Assembly: GCF_031755915.1 (NCBI RefSeq)
Contig: NC_083388.1
Coordinates: forward strand, 8,121,001 to 8,185,000
Source of the DNA: Ziziphus jujuba
Lineage: Eukaryota; Streptophyta; Magnoliopsida; Rosales; Rhamnaceae
DNA length: 64,000 nucleotides
Reading direction: 5' to 3'
Part shown: positions 13,101-24,059 of the stretch, in pieces
Numbering within the stretch: the stretch's first letter is position 1
How the letters are laid out: every line of letters starts with the position of its first letter
Translations under genes and position numbers: made by a program
Notes under the pieces: model-generated
The model's database searches: none
What the model was told of the DNA's origin: nothing
The model's input: only the letters and a program-made list of their open reading frames with translations

Positions 13101-13332
13101 TGTCATTGCAAACACACTGCCTATACAACATGCTGTTGACGATGTGGCCACTAAATTGTATATTGTTGGCCTTCAAAAAGTGGCCAAAACAGCTATCCTC
13201 GAACTTCTTTATTTGGGATAGAATCAGCTTGAACTTAATATCCGACACGGCTTTCCAGAAGTTCGATTTACAATTAACCTTTGCTTTAGATATCTTAGAG
13301 TCCCAAAACCTTCTTTGGTATTCTAAATCCAT
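10169..13332 (-). pseudogene. Ulp1-like (C48) cysteine protease gene with DUF1985, Mutator-borne, broken
   Basis: The gene reads antisense to the transposase. Exon 1 (from the ATG at 13330-13332) encodes a DUF1985 domain (about residues 1-187, with RFGYQPNRR) but meets a TAG at 12769-12771, also present in the other copy. Later exons can be followed at about 12420-12540, 11870-12231 (basic, low complexity), 11337-11798 (coiled-coil-like start), 11164-11385 and 10960-11110. The C48 peptidase part ends the gene: HWLLGHVDL near 10620, VYDS just after it, and GDCGMF near 10235, giving the His, Asp and Cys of the triad; stop at 10169-10171. A frame break near 11395-11400 is specific to this copy. 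The family is thought to descend from SUMO proteases; activity here is unlikely. Confidence 0.8.
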
Positions 13333-13509
13333 TTATCTGCAAATCAAATAAGAATAACAAATCATAACATATGGCTTGCTTATGGACAGCAAAATCAAAA
13401 TGACCAAAAACATATTAAATAGTAAAAAATAAAAATCTAACAAAAATTCCGCCAAACAATTACAATTTGAAAGTTTAGAACAAAAAGATATTTATGCATC
13501 TATTGGAAA

Positions 13510-13800
13510 CAATTTTTGAACTAGAGGAATCTGTTTTCCGACGAGAGAAAATTTTCTTTCCGACAGGAGGAAAATAATTTCCAACAGGAGGAAAACGCTT
13601 TCTGCCAGGAGGAAATTTCTTTCCGACACGAGGAAACGCTTTCTGTCAGGAGGAAATTTCTTTCAAATAGGAGGAAACATTTTTTTCGACACGAGAAACT
13701 TTTTTCCGCCTAGAGGCAAAATTTTCCGCCTGGAGGAAAAAAAATTTCGCCTGAAGGAAAAATTTTCCGACTGGAGGAAAATTTTTCCAGAACCTACAAA
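13510..13800. repeat. Second palindromic TTTCC/GGAAA array
   Basis: Same motif family as 9698-9937 (for example TTTCCGACAGGAGGAAA), with units of about 20-25 bp. It lies just upstream of the Ulp1-like gene start, in non-coding DNA. Confidence 0.75.
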
Positions 13801-14120
13801 TGACATATACCTAATGGGGTTTGTGCAAAATTAGAATGAAAATGGCTAAAAAAACTTTTCGAACCAGCACATACGTGGATTTAAAACCTACAATATTTTC
13901 TATATATTAGTGTACATTATACATTAGGCAACAAACCAACCATGCGCATATAACATTGCTTCCTAAGGATAACCTATGGTTCTAACACATATTAATCATT
14001 ATGGTTTCACATTTAAACCTCTCATTAAATTCAAACAAAAACACAACTTCATAATAGTTTTAATTTCACATTTCACATTCTTACCATGCAACACAAACAT
14101 TTCTGTCGCACCAAATAACA

Positions 14121-15407
14121 CAAAATTTAAAAGTGAAAATATAACATAAAAACGATGAAAATGTATTTATGTTACTCATATAAATATTTGAGAGTATTAA
14201 TCAGAATATTCTATGTGGATAGATTGTGAACCTGAATCGTCGAGCTTGTATTTTATAAAAATGAAAAATATAAGGTATACTACTCATATAAATATTTGAG
14301 AATTGCAATCAAAATATCCCATGTAAATAGACTGTGCACTTTAATTATTAAGCTTGAATTTAAAGTTTATTTAGTACAATCTAGATATTAGATTGTACTG
14401 AAAACTCATAGGAGAAAAATTTTCGGAGAGAAGCCTATTTGGTAAGTGAAAATTTCAAATAAAATTAAAATTTTTCTTTAATAAAATATAAAATCAAATT
14501 TTCAATAACTTCAAATTTTCAGATGATCTATTTGACCATGAAAATTTATGTTTTCCAAAAACTATACGTGCACATACATGTGTGTATGGATTATGCTATT
14601 GTAATATACAAAACGTACATGGAAAGAGATGGATTTTCTGATAATGGAATAAACTTCAGATCTCTTGCGAATCTCATAGGTTGGACTCTAAGGTACTTGA
14701 CTAGCATTCTAAATGGAAGGATTTGCTCTGCTCAGCAGGGCTATATGAAGCCGAAGAAATGCAAATGTTCATGGGAAAATATAAAATCAGATTTACTATT
14801 ATTGGATGGTACACCAGCACTACATTTGGATATTTTTTGAAGCTACAATGAAAAAACAAATTGTAGAAATACCAAGTGATAGATGGAAACCTCCAAAGAG
14901 CTATTCAAAAACAAAAATCAAAATCAAAATAAAACCTCCAACAGCGGGAAAGTATAATACAAATGCTGATGCAGGTACAACAATAATATTTAGTTATTAT
15001 AATAATTAATTTTTTCAATTATGACAATTTATAACACAATTTTATGTCACTTCTGCTGTTTCAAAATTTAATTCATTTGTTATTATAATGAAATAATTTC
15101 CTATCTAAATTTCTAAACCATATTTTATCAATTCTTATCATTCATAATTTAAAATGTTCTATCAAATATGAAACTTCATATATTTAAGCTTTGTATGAAA
15201 CTACTACTCTTTAAATCTTTACGTTAGAAAATTCAATCAGACAATTTAGTAACAACAATGCGAAACGACGTTCAGCTTTACATTACCACAAACACCATTT
15301 ATACATGAAAGAACAAAGAACCACAAACAATTACAAAACGCTATCTTATTCACACTCCCACAAGACAACCAGAAGACCACTCTCAATTAAGCAAAGCGGA
15401 TAAGGAT
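14121..15407. other. 3' flank of the second sHSP gene, paralogous block
   Basis: From about 14140 the sequence resembles 17320-18250 and, more loosely, flanks near 55113 and 61566. A weak open stretch at 14523-15009 on plus has diverged copies near 16860-17110 and 17540-18120, but no domain is recognisable and the copies are not open, so I treat it as a non-coding repeat. The last 150 bp is close to the 3' flanks of other minus-strand sHSP genes. Confidence 0.55.
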
Positions 15408-15890
15408 TTAACCAGAGATTTCAATGGACTTGATGTCAGGCTTTTTGACCTCCTCTTTAGGTACAGTCACAGTAAGAACCCCATTCTCCATAGCAGCCTT
15501 AATCTGATCCAATTTGGCATTCTCTGGAAGCCTAAACCTCCTCAAGAACTTCCCGCTGCTGCGCTCAACTCGATGCCAAGTATCGTTCTTGTCCTCCTTC
15601 TCCACGTTCCTCTCACCGCTGATCTGGAGCACGCGATCATCTTCAACCTCCACCTTCACTTCTTCTTTCCTGAGCCCTGGAACATCGGCCTTGAACACAT
15701 GGGCTTCTGGGGTCTCCTTCCAATCGATCCGAGTGCTGACGAAGGCAGAGTTTTCCCGGGAAAACTCAGGGAAATTTGAAGAAATCAAGGAAGAAGAAGG
15801 AAGATTCTTGAAGGGGTCCCAAATGTCGAGAGAGAAGGGATCGACCCCACTGCTTCGTCTGCCACCGAAGAAGCTTGGAATCAACGACAT
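15408..15890 (-). CDS. Cytosolic class I small heat-shock protein (HSP20), 160 aa
   Basis: Full-length class I sHSP with an intact single-exon frame and the family start [10 protein letters not shown] (ATG at 15888-15890). It differs from the 4920 gene by one extra residue in the N-terminal arm (SLISSN) and by WDPFKNLP instead of WDPFKDFP. The alpha-crystallin domain, complete beta-6 loop, [13 protein letters not shown] and the C-terminal IEI anchor are all present. The expected role is heat-induced holdase activity in the cytosol. A heat-shock element and TATA-like box lie 130-170 bp upstream. The adjacent plus-side region (16480-16725) still resembles the promoter of the plus-strand partner found at 53867 and 60288, but that partner's coding region is absent. 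Confidence 0.95.
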   Translation of the reverse strand: MSLIPSFFGGRRSSGVDPFSLDIWDPFKNLPSSSLISSNFPEFSRENSAFVSTRIDWKETPEAHVFKADVPGLRKEEVKVEVEDDRVLQISGERNVEKEDKNDTWHRVERSSGKFLRRFRLPENAKLDQIKAAMENGVLTVTVPKEEVKKPDIKSIEISG

Positions 15891-16021
15891 CTTCTTTTGC
15901 TTTTGCTTGGACTGTGATTGAATAATTCGAACTTCGTAAATTCAAGTGCTCGTCTAAAGATTTTGCGGACCGCCGATAATCGCTTAGTTTTTCGTTGGAG
16001 GCAAGACAAGGATGGCTTGGG

Positions 16022-16056
16022 TATTTATGATGGTGCATGAATGTTCCAGACTCTTC
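16022..16056 (-). promoter_or_regulatory. Heat-shock element and TATA-like box of the 15408-15890 gene
   Basis: GAATGTTCCAGACTCTTC at 16039-16056 fits the four-unit heat-shock element layout with one changed base (GAC for GAA). TATTTAT at 16022-16028 reads ATAAATA in gene sense. Confidence 0.7.
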
Positions 16057-16479
16057 TTCGGATATAGGCCCATAGTTGGTTTTGTGATTAAGGTGAGGAC
16101 GCTTCCAGGCTTGTTTAGAACTTTCCTATGGGCATTGAAGTGAAAATATGTGGCCCATTTAAGTTTCTTCAAGAAATATACATTTTAATTACATTCTACT
16201 CACGGAATAATTATTTTATATTATTTTGATTGATATTTTAGAGTCAAAATTTATATTAAGAAGGTAAAAAAAATTAACACTATTATATCATTTTCTTTCA
16301 CAAAATAAAAAAATGAAGGATATAAAATTTGGCCCATTTTTATTAATTTGGAAAATAATCAATGCACAAGAAATATAATTTGTTACACAAGTGGTGACTA
16401 CATGAGTCTTTTAACATATTTTAATTTCGGTTGGTTAAACATTAAACAAAACCAGTAGCCCATAATCTTACCAGGATTT

Positions 16480-16725
16480 GTTTGACCTATTCAAGCCCAC
16501 AAGAGAAGTAGGTCCCTATAAAATTCGCGAAAATACAGGGATTTGTCGACCACAGGGGCGCAAAAATGGATGTTTCATGAAGTCCCTAAAATATTCTTGG
16601 AATTAAATTATCAGAATGTTCGTCCCCAGCGTGAAAATTGAAAATTAGTCCCCCCCCCCCCAAAAAAAAAAGGAAGAAAAAAGACCCAAAATTACTAGAA
16701 AATGCTCCTACAAGTAGCATAAATG
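16480..16725 (+). promoter_or_regulatory. Relic promoter of a lost plus-strand sHSP
   Basis: The order of phrases (GACCTATTCAAGCCCA, TTCATGAAGTCCCTA, ATTATCAGAATGTTCGT, AGAAAATGCTCCTACAAGTA, GCATAAATGCC) follows the promoter of the sHSP gene at 60288 almost step by step, including degraded heat-shock and TATA positions. A C-run/A-run insertion sits at 16650-16670. No MSIIPSF-type coding region follows, so this is best read as the promoter left behind after the gene was deleted. Confidence 0.65.
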
Positions 16726-17623
16726 CCAATGAAGTCAATCTAATACTGATTTTTCTATAAGTTCTACTTACTATATACTATTATTTTATTTGCAAGCGTC
16801 TTAAATAAAAATTTAATCACATTTATATTTAATTTAGTACTTACTTTTATACACACTAATTTACACTAATTTTTTCTGAACATTGAAAGATATAAAATCA
16901 GATTTACCATTATTGAACTGCACTTCATTTGGATTTTATTGAAGCTACAACGAAAAAACAAATTGTAGAGATACCAAATAGGACAGATGAGAAAGTGTGG
17001 AAACCTTCAACAGCTATTCACATAAAAATTAAAAAAATAATTAAAGGAAAAAAGAAAATAAAACTCCAAGAGCTGGAAAGTATAAAATAAATGCTCATGC
17101 GGGTACAACAATATTATTTAGTTATTAAAATTAAATTTTTTTTTTAATTATGACAATTTGTCATCTGAAAGGAATGATATGTGTTTTTTAATCCATAAGT
17201 TACCTTCATTGTTTCAAAATTTAGTTAATTTGTTACCGTAATGCAATAACTTCCTATATAAATTTCAAAATCATATTTACATCAGTTATGAAAAAAAAAA
17301 AAAAAAAAAACAACAACAACAACAACGTATTTATGTTACATAAATATTTGAGAGTTTCAAACTTAGATACCCCATGTGAATAAATTGTGAAACTCAATTT
17401 TTGAGCTTGATTTATACAAATTCTAAAGTTTATTTAGTAAAATTTAGATATTAGACGGTATTTAAGACTCATGAAAGAAAAAAAGTTAGAGAGAAACCTA
17501 TTTAGCAATTAAAAGTTTCAAATAAGATTAAAAATTTTCTTTGACCAATATAAATGGAAATTTTAATAATGTCCCGATAGGTTGTCCATTTCCATGAAAT
17601 TTATGTTTTTCAAAAACTATGCA

Positions 17624-17666
<43 letters not shown>

Positions 17667-18227
17667 GCCACAGAAAATGACATTATAAAAAGAGTAATAA
17701 AGATTGTATTTGTAGATTTTGTATATTGGAAACAGATTATGTAATTCAACCACTATGGTATTGTAATAATACGAAGTGTATGGGGAAAAAGGAAAAAAAT
17801 TCAGATGAGCTCTAAGGTACTTTAGTAATATTCCAAATGGAAGGAGTTGCTTTGCTTAGCGAGGCTATATGAACCGAAGAAATGCAAATGTTCACAAGAA
17901 GATATAATATCAGATTTACTATTATTGAATGGCACAGTACGACATTTGGATGTTATCGAAGCTACGATGAAAAAACAAGTTGTAGATATACCAAATGGGA
18001 TAGATGGAAACAAGTTGTAGATATATCAAATGGGATAGATGGAAACCTCCAAAAGCTATTCAATAACAATTTGCAACCCACAATCATTTTTACTGTTTCA
18101 AAATTTCCGATATAAATTTTGAAACCATATTATATCAATTATTATCATTCACATCTCGGCCTATTGAATATGAAACTTTATATATTTAAGCCTAAAAAGA
18201 TATGAAACTTCATATAAACTACTGTTC
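16726..18227. other. Non-coding paralogous flank with microsatellite
   Basis: Diverged copies of the 14140-15260 block occur at about 16860-17290 and 17320-18227. There is a (TA)n run at about 17626-17663 and an A-run followed by (CAA)n near 17287-17325. I see no gene. Confidence 0.6.
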
Positions 18228-18453
18228 TTTAGTAATTTGAGTTAGAAAAGTCAACCAGACTATCTTTTTACATTAAAAAATTAAAAGATAAAAATCACAT
18301 ATGAAAAATCAAATACTAAAATCACAACTTGTATTTTGATTTAGTACTTTGTGTTAGAAAATTCAACCAGAACTATCTTTTTACATTAAAAAATTAAAAG
18401 ATAAGAATCACATATGAAAAATCAAATAGTAAAATCACAACTTGTATTTTGAT
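18228..18453. repeat. Two-copy tandem duplication, period about 112 bp
   Basis: The unit around GTTAGAAAAGTCAACCAGAC (18241) recurs around GTTAGAAAATTCAACCAGAA (18353), each followed by the same lysine-codon-like A-rich stretch and CACAACTTGTATTTTGAT. It lies in the 3' flank of the interrupted sHSP gene. Confidence 0.75.
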
Positions 18454-18716
18454 TTACCATAAAAGACAACCAGATTATAATAATAATAATTACCTAGTTA
18501 GCTAGACTAATAGCCTTATACAATTAATAAAATTTGATATTTTTTGGGTCAAACTATGTAATAACAATGTGAAAAGAAGTTCAGCTTGACATTACCACAA
18601 ACAACATTTATACAAGAAAGAACACAGAACCATAAACCATTATAAAACACTATCTTATTCACGCTCCCACACTACACCCAGAAGACCACTCTCAGTTAAT
18701 CAAAGCGGACAAAGTT

Positions 18717-19172
18717 TTAACCAGAGATTTCAATGGACCTGACGTCGGGGTTTTTGACCTCCTCTTTAGGGACAGTCACAGTAAGAACCCCATTCTCCAT
18801 AGCGGCCTTAATCTTATCCAATTTGGCATTCTCTGGAAGCCTAAACCTCCTCAAGAACTTCCCGCTGCTGCGCTCAACTCGATGCCAAGTATCGTTCTTG
18901 TCCTCCTTCTCCACGTTCCTCTCAACGCTGATCTGGAGCACCCGATCATCTTCAACTTCCACCTTCACTTCTTCTTTCCTGAGCCCTGGAATATCGGCCT
19001 TGAACACATGGGCTTCTGGGGTCTCCTTCCAATCGATTTGGGTGCTCAAGAAGGCAGAGTTTTCCCTAGAAAACTCTGGGAAATTTGCAGACAGCGAGGA
19101 GGAAGGAAAATCCTTGAAGGGATCCCAAATGTCGAGAGAGAAGGGATCGATGACGCTGCTTCGTCGGCCACC
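18717..19172 (-). pseudogene. Class I sHSP, 3' portion of a gene split by a retrotransposon
   Basis: This is the C-terminal 151 codons and stop of a class I sHSP that is otherwise in frame: WDPFKDF, the whole alpha-crystallin domain, the beta-6 loop, GVLTVTVP and a C-terminal IEI. It has a Gly-to-Val change in the usual ISGERN motif (ISVERN). The first eight codons are at 28967-28990, beyond the LTR element at 19178-28966. The 5-bp target duplication GAAGA is at 19173-19177 and 28967-28971. Without the insertion the gene would encode the same 159 residues as its paralogues. Reading upstream from here, the frame stays open through antisense LTR sequence to an ATG at 19349, giving a potential 210-residue hybrid. 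Confidence 0.92.
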
Positions 19173-19177
19173 GAAGA

Positions 19178-22153
19178 TGTAACACCCCGTCCCAAATCGC
19201 ACCGGAATCCGTGCACGTTGACCGAGGTTGACTGTTGACCGTTGACCGAAGGGGGTCAAAAGTTGACTTATGGACTCGGTGGGAATTTTGAGATGACTAG
19301 GGTACCGTGGCGAAGTGCACGATGCCACGAGTTCGAAGACTGGTAGCACGTCGAAAACGGAGCTACGGTTTGAAAGTTATGGACGAAACAAGTTGCGGTC
19401 CAAACTGTCCAAGGGGTGCTGGAGTTGACTTTTTGTTTATGGGGAATTGAGCTTTGACTCATGCATGGTTGTGAAGTGCTCGTCGATACGAGTTCACAGA
19501 CTAGCAGCACGCTCAAAACGGACATCCGGTTAAAAAGTTATGGACGTTTGAAGTTTACCGGATACCGTATTATTTTAATATTTTTTGGGTCAGTGAACAG
19601 TGAAATGCCACGTGTCAGCTTCTGATTGGTCCACATGGCATGAACAGTATCACGCAGGGTTTTAATTTTGAAAAACTCTCGGGGAAGAGAGAGAAAGAGA
19701 GAGAAGAGAGAGAAAGAGAGAGAGGAGAGAGAAAGAGAGAGAGAGAGCCACCGCCGGCCACCGGAGTTTTCCACTGTTCCGGCCGAGTTACTGTACATGA
19801 ACCGGACAGAAAGCTTGCCCACCTCATTTCCGGCAAAACCTCCAAATTGCACGGCGAACGGCCGCCGGACGCGCCCGGATCGGACGTCCGAAGTTTGGCG
19901 GCGATTTTTCCCCTCCACCGCCGGCCACCGCGAATCGGCACTATTCCGGCCGATATACAGTACACGCGCCATACACCCAGCATCCTCTCCTCAAGTCCGG
20001 CCTACCCACCAAAAATCACGGCCATCGGACCACCGACGCGCCGGGATCGGAGCGTTTTCCGGCGAGGGGTCGAAAATCTTCAAACGGTGCTTTCTCCGCC
20101 GTCCGACCTCCGTTTTGCTCACCGTCGGTCCCGTTGGATTGCTCTCCTCACGATCTACAAATCTGCAAAATTTCACAGCAAACGGCCACCGTCGGAAATT
20201 ACTGTTCCGGCGACGGTTGCCGGTGACGTGGCGGTCCGCCGGAAATTACTATTCCGGCGAGTACCCGAAAATTCCGGCCAGCTCCAGTCCGCAGTGTTCG
20301 ACCTCCTGAACCCAAATCCGACTTCCGTTTCCACCAATTCGCGACGGTTTGGGAGAATTGCAGAGCCGAAACCCGAAAAGCTTCCCGATAAAATTCCGAC
20401 CCCGTCGGGTACGATCATTGAAAATTAAGACCGGATCTGTGATTAGCATCACTCGAGCTTCGATTCGGTATATAACTCGTAAATTCTAGATATCGTTTGT
20501 GTTTTGACCCCCCGGGTACCGGGTATTATTTACCCGAATAAAATATTAATTTATTTGACTGTCTGTGAATTTTGTTCTAGGAGCACCGGTGAGTCGTAGA
20601 ATTGATCCCGTAGTGGATCATGGGTTAATTGCGTGCTCCAGGTGAGTGACCCACCTTCAAATTAATTTTGGGGAATTTAATTGATGAATATATTATGTGT
20701 GAATTAAATATTTGGAATTTAATTTCTATGTGCCAAATATTTATTGGATTTATTGTAGAATTATTTATGAATTTATTGGATTTAAGAAAATATGAATTCT
20801 ACAATTTATGCCATGTGGAATTATTTTATGGTTTTGAGGATTTTGAAATTGGTGTGGTTTTAATGGTAAATTGGGCACGATTCGATTTTCAAATATTTCA
20901 AGGAAAATATTTGGTTATGTTGGTGATTTCAATTTTTATGAAATATGCCCATAAAATATTATGGGATTTGATTATGATATTTCGAGAAATTATTTATGCT
21001 TGGAAAAAATGTGGATATTTGAATTGATGGATTTGGGAGTTGGTGGATTTGAAAATCATGGGATTTATGGTATTAATTATAAGGAAATTGTGGAGAATTT
21101 CCCGATTCAAGCGGATGGATTATGCCCGCTATGCTTATGAAAAATGTGAAATTTGTTTTAAATTTATGGATTTTATGATTTTTAGATGCACCGTGCACGT
21201 ACTGGTGTTCTGATTATGTGATATGGTATATGTGATATGGTTAGTGTGCACACGGTTGTGATTAGCGCGCAGGTGGGTGTGAGTAGCGCGCGGTTGATAT
21301 TATGAGGGTGTCCTGTGGATGCCATCGGAGAGGGCGGCCACCCCCCTTTGGCCGGGACACCAGGTTAGCAGCGGCGCAGTGGGACGCCACGCGACCGTAT
21401 GCCGGTTTCTCTCTATAACCTCCTGTCTGGCGGTACCTTGGGACGCTGGGTACTGTTGGCGCCACTGGTATATAGTGGGTGCATCAAATGATTTTCAGAA
21501 CTGTGCTTTAAAAATAAAATGTTTGGAAACTGAATTGGAATTAAAAATATAATTGTTACCGCTTCTGGTATTTAATTGATGTCTTGGTTTTCGGGGAATA
21601 TGGATAAAGGGTTTTGTGAAATTGTTTTAAAAGGGGAACCTTTCCAACTGAGAGAATTGTAAGGGTTTTGAGAGAAAATATTATTTCCAAATAATTATTA
21701 TTTATACTTATTACTGTGATATTATATGGTATAGTAGTAGGGTCGCTCACTGAGATGATTAGCATCTCACACTCTTAAATTCCGTTCCTCTAGGTACCAG
21801 GTTGTCGGTGTTCACTCGGAGCGGACTTGATCTTCCTCGCTGTTTTAGTTCGGCAGTACCCTGTTATTCTTTTATTGCAGTTGTAATATTTCTTTCACTC
21901 TTGTTGTATTTATTTTGCACTGGATTACTGTATTTATTTATTTAAGTGCTGCAATTTGTGGAATCGATTTGTAGTACTGTGGGAGGAATAAGGGGATAAT
22001 TTTAGAAGTGTGTTTTCAGTGCAGGGAATTTTGTGGTAAGTAAATCCCTTAGGGGAGGCTCTGCCGGATTTTCCGTTGGAAGGTTCGGTAGGGTTTCCCT
22101 GGGATCAGGGCTGTCTAGGGTTCCGGGGAAGGAATTCTGGACGGGTCCTGACA
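19178..22153 (+). repeat. 5' LTR, 2976 bp
   Basis: It starts TGTAACACCC and ends CTGACA. The first half is GC-rich, with a purine-rich GAGAGAAAGA tract at about 19685-19746, a G-box CACGTG near 19610 and an ATTGG (CCAAT-type) motif near 19624. The second half is AT-rich. Open frames of up to 262 codons in the first half are arginine/proline-rich by-products of composition, not genes. Confidence 0.95.
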
Positions 22154-22155
22154 GT

Positions 22156-22167
22156 TGGTATCAGAGC
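22156..22167 (+). other. Primer-binding site (initiator tRNA-Met)
   Basis: TGGTATCAGAGC begins two bases after the 5' LTR. It is the usual plant LTR-element complement of the 3' end of initiator tRNA-Met, from which reverse transcription starts. Confidence 0.9.
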
Positions 22168-24059
22168 TCTAGGTTCTAGTATTTCGAAGGGACTGTGCAT
22201 TGTTGTGCATCCTATCCGTGTTTAATCTCTCGTTTTACCCGTGTGAAAGCTTTCTTTCCGTTTGTCTCGAAGTAAATTCGTTGCCCGAGTTTGAATAACT
22301 CTAATCTTCGAGGGTGTCAATTAGGATCATCTAGCCTAACGGGGAATTCCTATGGCCTAGTCGATGGTCGAGGATGCCTTTTCTTTTTGAAGGTCAAGCT
22401 TATCATCGTGAATGGTATCCGTTTCGTTCATGGAGAAGAATGATGATTGCCTAAGGATGTGTGTCGATCGATTTCAAGGCGTCAAAATATTTTTCCAATC
22501 GATTATCAAAATTAAATGCTTTTCAACGTGGTATTGGAAATTAAAGGTGTTTTATTCAAGTATTTTTGGTTTGTGTTCGTACATGTATTTGTATGTTATA
22601 TTGTTGATATTATACTGCACCATATGGAGGCGGCGAACCAATGTGGTCCATGTAGAGCTAGCCCCATGATCATGTTGCCTACGAGCCCGGGGAATTGGAC
22701 GGCCAATATAGGCAACCACCCTGGTTTGTATTGGTAGCAGAGTGTCGGCGACAGTTGGAATCATGGATTACGTAACATGTAGAAGGTGTCGTACGTACCT
22801 CCATTACAAGCGTGCATATTTTATTTTATGCTATGGATTTTAAGATATGATTTTCAATGTGGAGTTTTAACAATTGCCTATGCAAGTTAGGTATATTTGA
22901 AAAATATATTTTATTATTTGTTTTATGTTATGGTTTTTCCAAGAGCGACTTAAGGGTTAAGTATCGCCAGTCGAGAATCCAAAGCAGGGTATCGTTGAGT
23001 TCAAAAAGGAGATCTTAAAGGAAGCACGCGATTCAAAGTATGCGATACACCCCAAGGGTACCAAGACGTATGGAATGCTCACTGGATGACATGGTGGTTT
23101 GGCACGATAAAGGAAGTTGCAAGATCCGAATAAAGGTACTTAGGTCACCGATAAGTAAAAGTAGGGAGATGTAAATATGGATTTCGTGCTTAAACTATCA
23201 TTCACAAAGAGAAGGTACGACAGCGTTTAGAGAATCAAGCAAGCTCCGGATAGCGACTAAAGTTCTACTTGGTGGTTGATGAGGTTAATGAGATGAGGAT
23301 GATTCCTTAGGCATGGTTGGATGTTTAAGCATGGTTATTTTCATTCTAGAAGCTAAGATCTTGATATCTTATTTCCTTGGAGATTTAAGGTTCATATTGG
23401 TGGTGTTTTATCTATTTAAGGTGGTTGATATTGTTGGTGATAATTTACAATGATAAGGAGTATGATTTTTGGGACGTAGTTAGAATTTAAGAAGTGTGGA
23501 ATACCTTGTTGGGTTAAGGATCTAGTGATTTGTTCATAGTATTGGTGGTGATGCTAGAATTAAGATTTAAATTCCTTATTGCTTGAGGTGTGGATTCATG
23601 GAATTTATTTGAAATGAGGGAAACTTAGGGTTTTCAAGAATGGTATTTGGATGTTGAGAATTTTATTCATGACCTTGATGAATTTAGTTAAAAGAAAGAT
23701 TGATGTTTGTCGAGGTTAAGACTATTGGTTAATCAATGAGGAGCAAGGGTTTTATAATTGTAAGTACTAGGAGGGTAATCGAAGACAAGTGAATTAATCT
23801 CAACCTTAACTTGGTGATACCAGTATTTGAGGAAATTAGACTTAAGTTCTAATCTTACCTTTTGAATTGCTGATCGAGTTACAAGAGTTGGTTGTTGGTT
23901 TAAGGATGCATGCTTTAGAAGCACCTTATGGTTAGCGTTCGACTATGACCAAGACTTGTAGATCGTGTTCTCGTGGACCAATTTGACTATCCTTAATTAG
24001 TGGGCATGAGAAGGAAAGTTGCACAAGAGGGAAGTTAAAGTCACTATTAGGCGAATGTA
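22168..24059 (+). pseudogene. Decayed internal retroelement DNA with a second integrase remnant
   Basis: Mostly unrecognisable. At 22997-23090 a stretch translates to KKEILKEARDSKYAIHP, a degraded form of the zinc-binding integrase entry seen again intact near 24360. At 23172-23231 follows NMDFVLKL, matching the start of the integrase core, then a stop. This is a second, older and internally deleted copy of the integrase segment that follows. The last bases before 24060 are the tail of an RNase H region. Confidence 0.6.

Larger units (their letters stand above)
1..14120. repeat. Segmental duplication, left copy
   Basis: This stretch recurs at 35298-49603 in the same order and orientation: CACTA-like element, sHSP gene, Mutator-like transposase and Ulp1-like gene. 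Similarity starts at the first base of the window, so the true left border lies outside. It stops near 14120 (49603 in the other copy), where the two flanks become unrelated. Most differences are point changes and changes in homopolymer length. Larger ones are a roughly 165-bp deletion in the right copy near 35850 and the loss of the hairpin-array centre in this copy near 2865. Confidence 0.9.
6033..14120. mobile_element. Mutator-like element with Ulp1-like gene, truncated copy
   Basis: The left part matches the 12-kb insertion at 41490-53484: transposase remnant on plus, palindromic repeat array, Ulp1/DUF1985-type gene on minus, second array. The junction with sHSP flank at 6032/6033 is the same as at 41489/41490. 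The copy ends near 14120, where the sequence passes into DNA like the 3' flank of other sHSP genes, so roughly the last 3.9 kb of the element is missing. An Ulp1-like gene next to a MuDR-type transposase is known from Kaonashi-type Mutator elements in plants. Confidence 0.75.

Noticed and set aside
14523..15009. Two overlapping plus-strand frames with a Lys-rich end
   Set aside because: The diverged copies near 16860 and 17540 are not open and no domain is recognised; kept only as a non-coding repeat.
19640..20428. Open frame of 262 codons in the 5' LTR (and 26453-27241 in the 3' LTR), rich in Arg and Pro
   Set aside because: It lies in the GC-rich first part of a non-coding LTR, has no recognisable domain, and overlaps other long frames on both strands caused by the purine-rich and CCG-rich composition.
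20668..21027. Identical 119-codon frame in both LTRs
   Set aside because: AT-rich, no domain, and identical only because the LTRs are duplicates.
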